Assembly (NCBI RefSeq): GCF_934560975.1
Contig: NZ_CAKTFO010000010.1
Span: forward strand, 26,466 to 90,465
DNA: 64,000 nt
Direction: 5' to 3'
From: an uncultured Sphingomonas sp.
GTDB lineage: Bacteria > Pseudomonadota > Alphaproteobacteria > Sphingomonadales > Sphingomonadaceae
Below, one piece after another: positions 18,713-25,920 of the stretch. The notes under the pieces are model-generated. The model was not told the origin of the DNA. It was given only the letters and a program-made list of their open reading frames with translations, and did not search any database. Every line of letters begins with the position of its first letter. Positions within the stretch are counted from its first letter, which is position 1. A program made the translations under genes and the position numbers.

Positions 18713-18763
18713 TCCCGCCGCCCGTTCCTGTGCGGGAGAAAGCAGGGGCGATTGTCCCGCGCC

Positions 18764-19132
18764 TCAATTGCCGAGGGAATAGACCGTCTGGAACTTGCCG
18801 TCGGTCATGTGGCCGATATGCCAGGTGCTGCTCTCGCCCTTGGCGAAGGTGACCTTGTAGGTTTCGACGCGCTGGGCTGCCTCGCCCTCCGCTTTCTCCA
18901 GGGTCAAGGTGGTGACCGGGCCGGCCGCCTTGAGGTCGGTCGCCATCGCCCCGATCTGTTCGCGGCAGGCGGTCAGCAAGGGAGCAGCCATCAGCTCGGC
19001 GGAGCAATTTCCGGCCACCGCTTGCGTCAGCATCGTGCGGAGCGCGTCCGCGTAATTGTCCGTTGCTGCATAAGCAGGAACGGCCAACAGGCCGGCCAAC
19101 GCCGAACCAAATGCGACAAATCCTACGCGCAT
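18764..19132 (-). CDS. Small secreted protein of unknown function
   Basis: A 122-aa protein with a signal peptide (MRVGFVAFGSALAGLLAVPAYA) and a mature domain with two cysteines (GNCSAEL, LTACREQIG) that could form a disulphide. The C-terminal half (ETYKVTFAKGESSTWHIGHM) looks like a small beta-sheet domain. A GGGGAGAAG ribosome binding site precedes the ATG at 19132. I do not recognise the family. It lies between the FNR-type regulator and the hemerythrin-like gene. Confidence 0.72.
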   Translation of the reverse strand: MRVGFVAFGSALAGLLAVPAYAATDNYADALRTMLTQAVAGNCSAELMAAPLLTACREQIGAMATDLKAAGPVTTLTLEKAEGEAAQRVETYKVTFAKGESSTWHIGHMTDGKFQTVYSLGN

Positions 19133-19275
19133 GATCTTCTCCCCCCATCGATCAGGGGCGATTATGTCCTGCGGCCTGAGGGGCGGCAAGCACCCGCTCT
19201 GCACCAGGACAGCGCGCGATCGGTGATTGATAGCGAAGGGGGTAGGGGATCGCTTGGAAGAGCCTCAGCGCCGCC

Positions 19276-19824
19276 TCACACCGTCCGGCATGTTTGCGCC
19301 ATCCGCTCGGTCATCAGGGCTCTCGCGCCGTCCGTCAGGCGATTGCCCGCCAGCGCCAGGATCGCCAGCTGCTCGAACGCCATGGCGTCGCGGCACCCTT
19401 CAAAAAAGCAGCGCAGCATGTAGCCGAGGGTTTCCGCGGGGACGGCATGTTCACCCTCCGCGCCCGCCATGAGGGCGGCGGAGAGGTCCTGCGCCTGCAC
19501 CGCGCAGGAGATATGGCGCGCGTGGATATGGTCGAGCAGGCTGTGGGTCAGCAAACGCGGCAGGTCGCGCGCGAACATGGCTTCGAGCACCTGATCCTCG
19601 TGCGAGTTGTGCGCCCCCAGCAGCTCTTCCAGCTCCTCCGTGACGATCACGACCGCGCCGGGGCTTGGCCGTTCGGGCAGGGTGTCGGCAATGCTCTCCA
19701 GCCGCTTGCACAGATGCTCGATCGCGGCATGTTCCGCCACGATGCGCATCAGGTCGATCTCGGCGATCACGTGCCAGCGCCGCGCGAACGGCACCATGCT
19801 CCGATAGTCTTCCCGAACCGCCAT
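19276..19824 (-). CDS. Hemerythrin HHE-like domain protein, FNR-box controlled
   Basis: A 182-aa, largely helical protein. Histidines and acids spaced on helices (WHVIAEIDL, EHAAIEHLC, LLGAHNSHEDQVLEAMF, LLDHIHARHISC) suggest a hemerythrin-like four-helix bundle binding a di-iron site, for O2, NO or iron sensing or storage. The family call is by pattern only. A perfect FNR-type palindrome is centred about 58 bases upstream of the start, a distance that fits class II activation with a short leader. The likely role is in low-oxygen or nitrosative conditions. Confidence 0.7.
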   Translation of the reverse strand: MAVREDYRSMVPFARRWHVIAEIDLMRIVAEHAAIEHLCKRLESIADTLPERPSPGAVVIVTEELEELLGAHNSHEDQVLEAMFARDLPRLLTHSLLDHIHARHISCAVQAQDLSAALMAGAEGEHAVPAETLGYMLRCFFEGCRDAMAFEQLAILALAGNRLTDGARALMTERMAQTCRTV

Positions 19825-19875
19825 ACGCCACTCCTCATCCTGGGCGCAGGATCGTGGAAAAGGGTGGGCGCGGCC

Positions 19876-19889
19876 TTGACCGGGGTCAA
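19876..19889. promoter_or_regulatory. FNR/FixK-type operator upstream of the hemerythrin-like gene
   Basis: Palindrome TTGAC-CGGG-GTCAA, nearly identical to the cyd site. It lies between the ompW stop (19906) and the hemerythrin-like gene start (19824), so it can only control the latter. Confidence 0.83.
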
Positions 19890-19905
19890 AGCCGCGCGTG
19901 GACAG

Positions 19906-20556
19906 TCAGAAGCGGGTGCCGATGCCCACGCCGACCACGATCGGATCGAGGCTGACCCGCACGCGGTTCACCGCATTGCCGGTGGTTAGCCGGGCGGTGG
20001 TGTCGATGTCGATATACTTGACGTCGATATTGGCGAAGATCCGGGGCGTCAGGTCGAAGTCCAGGCCCGCCTGCACGGCATAACCCGCACTGTCCTTCAG
20101 CCGGACCGCCGTCTTGCCGATGGCGTTGTTGAGCGCGTCGCTGGCCTTGTCGTTGTAGAAGAAGGTGTAGTTGAAGCCGACGCCGGCATAGGGCCGGACC
20201 TTCGCCAGCGGCGCGAAATGATATTGCAGCGTCAGCGTCGGCGGCAGCACCCAGGTGCCGGCGATCCTGCCCAGGCTGTCCAGCCCGTCGCGCCCCGACA
20301 CATGATGCTTGGTGGTGCCGAGGATCAGCTCCGCCCCGATCCTGTTGGTCAGCATGTAGGTGAAGTCCAGTTCCGGCGCGATGCTGTTGTCCACCGCCAC
20401 ATGCGCGCCGGGGAAGCTGGGCTGCACCGTGCCCGATTTCTCGGTCGGCGCGACCAGGATCGCGCGTCCGCGCACCAGCAGGTCCCCCTGGTCCGCATAA
20501 GCCGGCGCGGCCGCCGCCACGATCATCGCGGCGCCCAGTGCAATGTGAAGCTTCAT
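19906..20556 (-). CDS. ompW: OmpW-family outer-membrane protein
   Basis: A 216-aa protein with signal peptide MKLHIALGAAMIVAAAAPAYA. It forms an eight-stranded barrel with the OmpW features LLVRGRAILVAP near the N-terminus, LTLQYHFAP, VRPYAGVGFNYTFFY and a terminal aromatic (VGVGIGTRF). OmpW channels are induced under low oxygen in several Proteobacteria and move small hydrophobic compounds across the outer membrane. An FNR palindrome lies 59-72 bases upstream of the start. Confidence 0.93.
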   Translation of the reverse strand: MKLHIALGAAMIVAAAAPAYADQGDLLVRGRAILVAPTEKSGTVQPSFPGAHVAVDNSIAPELDFTYMLTNRIGAELILGTTKHHVSGRDGLDSLGRIAGTWVLPPTLTLQYHFAPLAKVRPYAGVGFNYTFFYNDKASDALNNAIGKTAVRLKDSAGYAVQAGLDFDLTPRIFANIDVKYIDIDTTARLTTGNAVNRVRVSLDPIVVGVGIGTRF

Positions 20557-20614
20557 GATACTGCCTCCCTCGTTTGAGATGAGGGGCGGCTAGGAGCGGC
20601 GGGCGGGCCTGACA

Positions 20615-20628
20615 TTGACCACGGTCAA
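20615..20628. promoter_or_regulatory. FNR/FixK-type operator between ompW and hemN
   Basis: Palindrome TTGAC-CACG-GTCAA. Its centre is about 65 bases from the ompW start and 42 from the hemN start at 20664. It is well placed for ompW; for hemN, activation at -41.5 would imply a leaderless transcript. Confidence 0.83.
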
Positions 20629-20663
20629 GGATGGCCGAGCAGGCTTTCGGCATCAGCATCGCC

Positions 20664-22007
20664 ATGCACCGCTATATATCAGAGCTCGCGACGCGGTCCG
20701 TGCCGCGCTACACCAGCTATCCCACCGCAGCCGAATTCAACGAACGCGTCGGTGTGGAGGATCAGGCGACCGCACTGGCGGCGATCGATCCGGACAGCGC
20801 CGTGTCGCTCTACGTGCATGTCCCTTACTGCCACCAGATCTGCTGGTATTGCGGCTGCAACACGGGCGCGGTGGGACGGTCGCAGCGGCTGGACGCCTAT
20901 GTCGCCGCGCTGGAACAGGAGATGGCGGCGGTCGCATCCCGCCTGCGCGGTCGCGTGACCGGCATCCACTTCGGCGGCGGCAGCCCCAATGCCCTCTCCA
21001 CCGACGATTTCCGCCGGGTGGTCGCGTCGCTGCGCAGTCATTTCAAGGTGGCGGCGGATGCCGAGATCGCGGTCGAACTGGATCCGCGCGGGTTCGACGC
21101 GGACTATGCGGAAATGTTGGCCGAGGTCGGCGTCTCGCGCGTGAGCCTGGGCGTGCAGACCTTCGCCGCCCATGTGCAGAAGCGGATCAACCGCGTGCAG
21201 CCCTATCGGACGATTGCGGAGGCGGTGCGCAACCTGCGTTATGCGGGGATCACGCACATCAACTTCGACCTGATGTACGGATTGCCCGGCCAGACCGCCG
21301 ACGATGTAGCCGACACGATCGCGGCGGCGCTGCGCCTCTATCCCGATCGTGTCGCCATGTTCGGCTATGCCCACATGCCGCGTCTGCTGCCGCGCCAGCG
21401 GATGATCGACGACAGCGCGCTGCCCGACGCGGCGGCGCGCTTCGCCCAAAGCGACCTGGCGCACCACATGCTGGTGCAGGCGGGCTATCGCGCGATCGGG
21501 TTCGACCATTTCGCCACGCCTTCGGACAGCCTGGCGATCGCGGCGGAGGAGGGGCGGCTGCGGCGCAACTTCCAGGGTTTCAGCGATGAAGGCGGCGCGG
21601 CCATTGTCGGCCTCGGCGCATCGTCGATCAGTCAGTTCGACGGACTGCTGGTGCAGAATGAGAAACATGTCGGACGCTATCGGATGCGGGCCGGCAACGG
21701 TGGAATGGCGGCGGCGCGGGGCGTTGCTCGGTCGGCCGAGGATCAACTGCGCGGGGCGGTGATCGAGCAGTTTCTGTGCAACGGGACGGTTGACGTCGCG
21801 GCCGTGGCGCAGGCGCATGGCCACATGCCGGAGGTGCTGATCGGCGCATGGGACGCATTGCAGGAACTGGCCGCGCGGCAATTGGTGGTGCTGGACGGCT
21901 GGCGCCTGACGCTGGCCGAGGGAGCCCTGCCCTATGCCCGCCTGATCGCGGCGGCGTTCGACCTCTACCGTGCTCCGGCCGACCATCGTTTCAGCAAGGC
22001 CGTCTGA
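20664..22007 (+). CDS. hemN: Oxygen-independent coproporphyrinogen III dehydrogenase
   Basis: A 447-aa radical SAM enzyme that converts coproporphyrinogen III to protoporphyrinogen IX without oxygen in heme synthesis. The cluster motif is in VPYCHQICWYCGC near residues 54-66, followed by GIHFGGGSPNAL (SAM-binding GGGxP) and the HemN-specific NFDLMYGLPGQT and FDHFA motifs. I prefer the ATG at 20664 (MHRYISELATRSVPRYTSYP); the in-frame ATG at 20631 would start two bases after the FNR palindrome. It supplies heme when cytochrome bd is in use. Confidence 0.94.
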   Translation: MHRYISELATRSVPRYTSYPTAAEFNERVGVEDQATALAAIDPDSAVSLYVHVPYCHQICWYCGCNTGAVGRSQRLDAYVAALEQEMAAVASRLRGRVTGIHFGGGSPNALSTDDFRRVVASLRSHFKVAADAEIAVELDPRGFDADYAEMLAEVGVSRVSLGVQTFAAHVQKRINRVQPYRTIAEAVRNLRYAGITHINFDLMYGLPGQTADDVADTIAAALRLYPDRVAMFGYAHMPRLLPRQRMIDDSALPDAAARFAQSDLAHHMLVQAGYRAIGFDHFATPSDSLAIAAEEGRLRRNFQGFSDEGGAAIVGLGASSISQFDGLLVQNEKHVGRYRMRAGNGGMAAARGVARSAEDQLRGAVIEQFLCNGTVDVAAVAQAHGHMPEVLIGAWDALQELAARQLVVLDGWRLTLAEGALPYARLIAAAFDLYRAPADHRFSKAV

Positions 22008-22032
22008 CCATCAGGCGGGGCGGGTGGCCGGA

Positions 22033-22401
22033 TCAGATCCGCTCGTCGATCATGCGGATGAAGTTGCGACAGGGCAGGGCCATATTGTCGTGGCGGCAGA
22101 TCAGCCACATGCCCGTGATCGCGCTGTCGTCCAGCAGGGGACGGTGAACCAGGTTCGCGGACCGCAAAGCCCGCAGCGAATCCGCCAGCACGCTGACGTC
22201 CAGGCCGGCGGCGGTCAGCCCGAACAGGGTGGAGATTTCCTGCACGGTCTGCGCGATCACCGCTGTGATGCCGTTCGCCTGCAGCAGCGCCAGCAACTCC
22301 TCGGTAAAACCCGTGGGGCGTGCTTCGCCGTGGATCAAGGGAGCATTGCCTCCGGCGTCGACGTAAGCCGGGCGCAGAACCAGTTGTTCAGCGCAGGCCG
22401 A
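22033..22401 (-). pseudogene. LysR-family regulator, C-terminal fragment only
   Basis: The leftward frame ending at 22033 matches the effector-binding half of a LysR regulator (PLIHGEARPTGFTEELLALL, then ISTLFGLTAAGLDVSVLADS). The DNA-binding N-terminus is absent, and recognisable sequence stops near 22400, where a NodT fragment begins on the other strand. It cannot bind DNA and is probably inactive. Confidence 0.75.
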
Positions 22402-22407
22402 ACTGTC

Positions 22408-23094
22408 CGCTGTGGGGCGCGATCGCCAGCGCACCGAGCATGCCATCGCCGTGCTGGTCGGGCAGGCGCCGGCCACTTTTTCGATCGCGGTGCGCCGCAG
22501 GCCGATCGTGCCCCCGGCGCTGCCGGCCGGTTTGCCCTCGACCTTGCTGGAACGCCGTTCCGAGATCGCCGCTGCCGAACGGCGCATGGCGGAGGCCAAT
22601 GCCCGCATCGGCGTTGCCCGTGCCGCCCTGTTCCCGGCGGTGACGCTGGGTGCATCCGGCGGGTTCGAGGCGAGCGGCGGCAATCCGCTCAGCGCCAGCA
22701 ATGGTTTCTGGGCGCTCGGTCCGGCGGCGGCGGTGCTGTCGATCTTCGACGGCGGGCGGCGTCGCGCCGGCGTGCGGATCGCGCGTGCCGAATATGATGA
22801 GGCCGTGGCCGATTACCGCCAGCCCGTGCTGACTGCCTTTCGTGAGGTGGAGGACAATCTGGCGGCGTCCCACCTGCTCGCCACGCAGGGGGTAATCAGC
22901 GGACGGCTACCACGGCGGCGGAACATGCGCGCGACCTGACCCTGATCCGCTACCGCGACAGCACGGCCGATTATCTGGAGGTCGTCACCGCGCAAACGGC
23001 GGCGCTGGATGCCGACCGCGCCTTGCTGGAGGTGCGCACCGAACAGTTGGCGACCGCGATCGATTCCATCCGATCAGCCGGCGCTCCCTGTTGA
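22408..23094 (+). pseudogene. NodT/TolC-family outer-membrane efflux protein, 5'-truncated and frameshifted
   Basis: From about 22412 the frame reads TEHAIAVLVGQAPATFSI and SEIAAAERRMAEANARIGVA, the second half of an RND/MFS outer-membrane factor. The frame is lost near 22895-22920 and resumes in another frame as TTAAEHARDLTLIRYRDSTA through to a stop at 23092-23094. The N-terminal half and lipobox are missing. It is a relic of an efflux operon; a complete paralogous type is at 32077. Confidence 0.82.
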
Positions 23095-23571
23095 CGAGGC
23101 GCGGCCTTCGACCAAGTCGACCCAGCCTTTTCACTGGATAATGGCGCATTGTGTCACGACAAGGTCCGGTGCGGACCTAAATGGCTTATGTAACATAGTT
23201 GATAGCTGAGCCGCGGCGGCTTGGCTGCGGCACGCACGTTCGTGCTTCTCGTGATGCGCTCAAGGCGATGTCACTCTGCCGCAAGTGGACCGGAATAGGC
23301 TAAATCTTGCATGACAAAAACGATTGTGCCGTAATAAGCCTGCTTGTTTTGCAGTATACAATGGCGGAGCAACAATGACGTTGTTCATTGTCATGTAAAG
23401 CGCCCAACGCATCGGATTGCGGCCGATTTATCTGACAGATAGAGGCAATTACGGTGTGTGTTTCGGTCAAGAATGGCACGGTAGCACCGTTCGCTTGCGA
23501 CTGGTGTAATCTGGATTACTCTTTATAATCGCCCCTCGACGTGGCTTTGTTTGGCTTGGCGCGCTGGAGGG
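23095..23571. other. 477-base intergenic region, relatively AT-rich
   Basis: No convincing gene. It contains a short hairpin GTCCG-GTG-CGGAC near 23164 and a perfect 7-bp inverted repeat ACAATGA/TCATTGT with a 6-base spacer (23372-23378 and 23385-23391). It is less GC-rich than the surroundings. Presumably it holds the promoter and control sites of the GGDEF-EAL gene. Confidence 0.5.
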
Positions 23572-23575
23572 ATGG

Positions 23576-25705
23576 ATGTCGCCCTGGTCTATTTCCAATC
23601 GCGTCTATGTCGCGTTCGGGGCGCTGCTTTTCCTGTCGATCCTGCTGCTCGCCACCGGTTTGATGGTGGCGCAACAAGTCAGGGATTCCAATCTCGACAT
23701 CGCACGATTGAGCGGGCTGCTACAGTCAGAAGACCGGCAGGAGCGTCACCAGCAGGAGCTTCGGCTGGAAATTGGTGAGATCACGCGGATGGCCGAGCGC
23801 GGGAATGCGGTGCCCGCATCCGAGTGGCGTCGATTGGTCCGCCACGCCGACCAATTCACCAGGATGTCGGCGGACTGCGCGGCTTCCGGCGACAGGTTGC
23901 CGCAGCACCTTCGCCACATGCTGGCCGATCGATGCGCGGCATCCACGACCTTCTCGACCCAGTCGGAAATCCTGATCCGCACGGCCCAAAGCCAGTCCGG
24001 GTCCATCAGAGCGGTGATGGGCCTGTTCCTGTCCTCCCTGCGTGGACGGGAGACGGCACGCGCCGACTTCCGCTCCGGTCTGGCTGGCAGCATCGATGCC
24101 GCAGTGTCCCGCACCTCCGGCGAATTGTACCGCAGCATGTTGCAGGTTCTGGCCGGCGGTGCGGCGTGCCTGATGATCATGTGCCTGTTGACCGCGTGGC
24201 TGCGCCGCCGCGTGATCCGGCCGATTGAGTTGATCGCCGATCGGCTGCGCCATTTCAGCAGCACGGACATGGGCGACCTGGCGGTGCCCGGCATGCATCG
24301 GCGGGACGAACTGGGCGATCTCGCACGGGGACTGTCGCAATATTGCCTTGCGGTGCAAAAACGGCGCTCGGCGGAACAGCGCGCGGACTTTCTGGCGCAT
24401 CACGACGTGCTGACCGGACTGCCCAATCGCCTGTTGTTCGACCATCGTCTCGCGCATGAGCTGGCCCGCAGCCGCCGCACAGGCGAACGGCTTGCCGTGT
24501 TCGCCATCGACCTCGACAATTTCAAGGCGGTGAATGATCGCCATGGCCATGCCGGCGGCGATCGCGTGCTCCAGCAGGCGGCGGAAATCCTGCAGGGATC
24601 GGTGCGGCCGGACGATCTGGTCGCGCGGCTGGGCGGCGACGAGTTCGCGATCATCCAGGTCACGCCCGATCAACCCCGTGCGGCGGAGGCGCTGGTGTCC
24701 CGCCTGTTCGCGATCATGGGTGACGCCATGGAGGGCGGCTCCGCGATCCGGATGAGCGTGGGCGTCGTCATCTCCGATCCGGAACAGGATATGGAGGAAC
24801 TGCACAACCTGGCCGACATGGCGATGTACCGGGCCAAGTCGGACGGGCGCAACACCGCGCGCTTCTTCGACACCGGGCTGAAGGACGAGGTGCGCCTGCG
24901 CTGGCGGCTGACCGCCGACTTGGAGGCGGCCGCCGCGCGGGGCGAGCTGCACGTCGCATTTCAACCGCTGGCTCAGGCACGGACGCTGGACATTACCGGC
25001 TACGAGGCGCTGCTGCGCTGGGTCCATCCGGAACTTGGCCGCATCGCGCCCGACATGTTCATCCCGCTGGCCGAGTCCACCGGCCTGATCTACGAACTCG
25101 GGCTGTGGGTGGCCGATCAGGCGATGGCGGTGGCGACCCACTGGCACCCCGGCATCTCGCTGGCGCTCAATCTGTCACCCATCCAGTTCCGCAAGGGCGA
25201 CCTCGGCAACGACCTGCTCGCCTTGTGCGGGGTGCATGGCATGAGCCCGAGCCGGCTGGAGATCGAGGTGACGGAAAGCGCCACGCTGCTCGGCAGCCAC
25301 CGCGAGGAGGTGCTGGCGACGCTGCGCCACCTCAAGAGCCGGGGGGCGCGGATCGTAATGGACGATTTCGGCACGGGCCATTCGTCGCTCGGCAACCTGC
25401 GCGATTTCCCGTTCGACAAATTGAAGATCGATCGCGGCTTCGTGCTGTCGCTGCTGACCCACGCGCCGTCCGCCTCCATCGTGCGGACCATCATCGCGCT
25501 GGGCGAAAGCCTGCGAATCCCGATCGTGGCCGAGGGCGTCGAGACGGAGGATCAGCTCGCTCAGCTACGCGAATGGGGCTGCGACCAGGTGCAGGGCTTC
25601 CTGATCGGCCGTCCCGAGGCGGTCGACAGCATCGTCACCGCCGCCGCCTGCCGTCCGGTACCACAGCGTCACGCCCGTCCTGGCCACGACCGTTTGCAGG
25701 CGTGA
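23576..25705 (+). CDS. Membrane GGDEF-EAL cyclic-di-GMP protein
   Basis: A 709-aa protein. An N-terminal helix (about 10-32), a periplasmic sensory region, a second helix (about 190-213) and a HAMP-like linker are followed by a GGDEF domain with intact GGDEF near residues 353-357. The EAL domain begins with YEALLRW near 477 and retains EVTES, DDFGTGHSSL, KIDRGFV and EGVETEDQL. Both the diguanylate cyclase and phosphodiesterase sites look intact, so the net activity cannot be told from sequence. The ATG at 23576 follows GGAGGG; an ATG at 23572 is out of frame. The input ligand is unknown. Confidence 0.92.
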   Translation: MSPWSISNRVYVAFGALLFLSILLLATGLMVAQQVRDSNLDIARLSGLLQSEDRQERHQQELRLEIGEITRMAERGNAVPASEWRRLVRHADQFTRMSADCAASGDRLPQHLRHMLADRCAASTTFSTQSEILIRTAQSQSGSIRAVMGLFLSSLRGRETARADFRSGLAGSIDAAVSRTSGELYRSMLQVLAGGAACLMIMCLLTAWLRRRVIRPIELIADRLRHFSSTDMGDLAVPGMHRRDELGDLARGLSQYCLAVQKRRSAEQRADFLAHHDVLTGLPNRLLFDHRLAHELARSRRTGERLAVFAIDLDNFKAVNDRHGHAGGDRVLQQAAEILQGSVRPDDLVARLGGDEFAIIQVTPDQPRAAEALVSRLFAIMGDAMEGGSAIRMSVGVVISDPEQDMEELHNLADMAMYRAKSDGRNTARFFDTGLKDEVRLRWRLTADLEAAAARGELHVAFQPLAQARTLDITGYEALLRWVHPELGRIAPDMFIPLAESTGLIYELGLWVADQAMAVATHWHPGISLALNLSPIQFRKGDLGNDLLALCGVHGMSPSRLEIEVTESATLLGSHREEVLATLRHLKSRGARIVMDDFGTGHSSLGNLRDFPFDKLKIDRGFVLSLLTHAPSASIVRTIIALGESLRIPIVAEGVETEDQLAQLREWGCDQVQGFLIGRPEAVDSIVTAAACRPVPQRHARPGHDRLQA

Positions 25706-25920
25706 CCGGAAGCTTTATGGGCCCAACATCGGCCGGATGTGTCGAAGGTTGATGTAGAGCGTTCCGTGATGATGACCCGCAGATTGCCGATCGTCCTGCC
25801 GTTCGCGGCGGAACCCACCATGCCGTGCCGTGCCGGGGATGTGGCGACGATCGGCAGGCGTGGAAACCGCCGGCGCGCGGCCGCACGTCAAGCGCATGGT
25901 TGCGGGGGCCTGCACGGCTG

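Noticed and set aside
22033..22701. A 222-codon leftward gene covering the LysR fragment
   Set aside because: Only the last ~120 codons resemble LysR; the first part is antisense to the NodT fragment.
23776..25147. Long antisense open frames over the GGDEF-EAL and kinase genes (also over dnaA, mutM, hemN, cyd and efflux genes)
   Set aside because: High GC creates long antisense frames; these are rich in His/Arg/Gln/Pro and lack motifs or ribosome binding sites.
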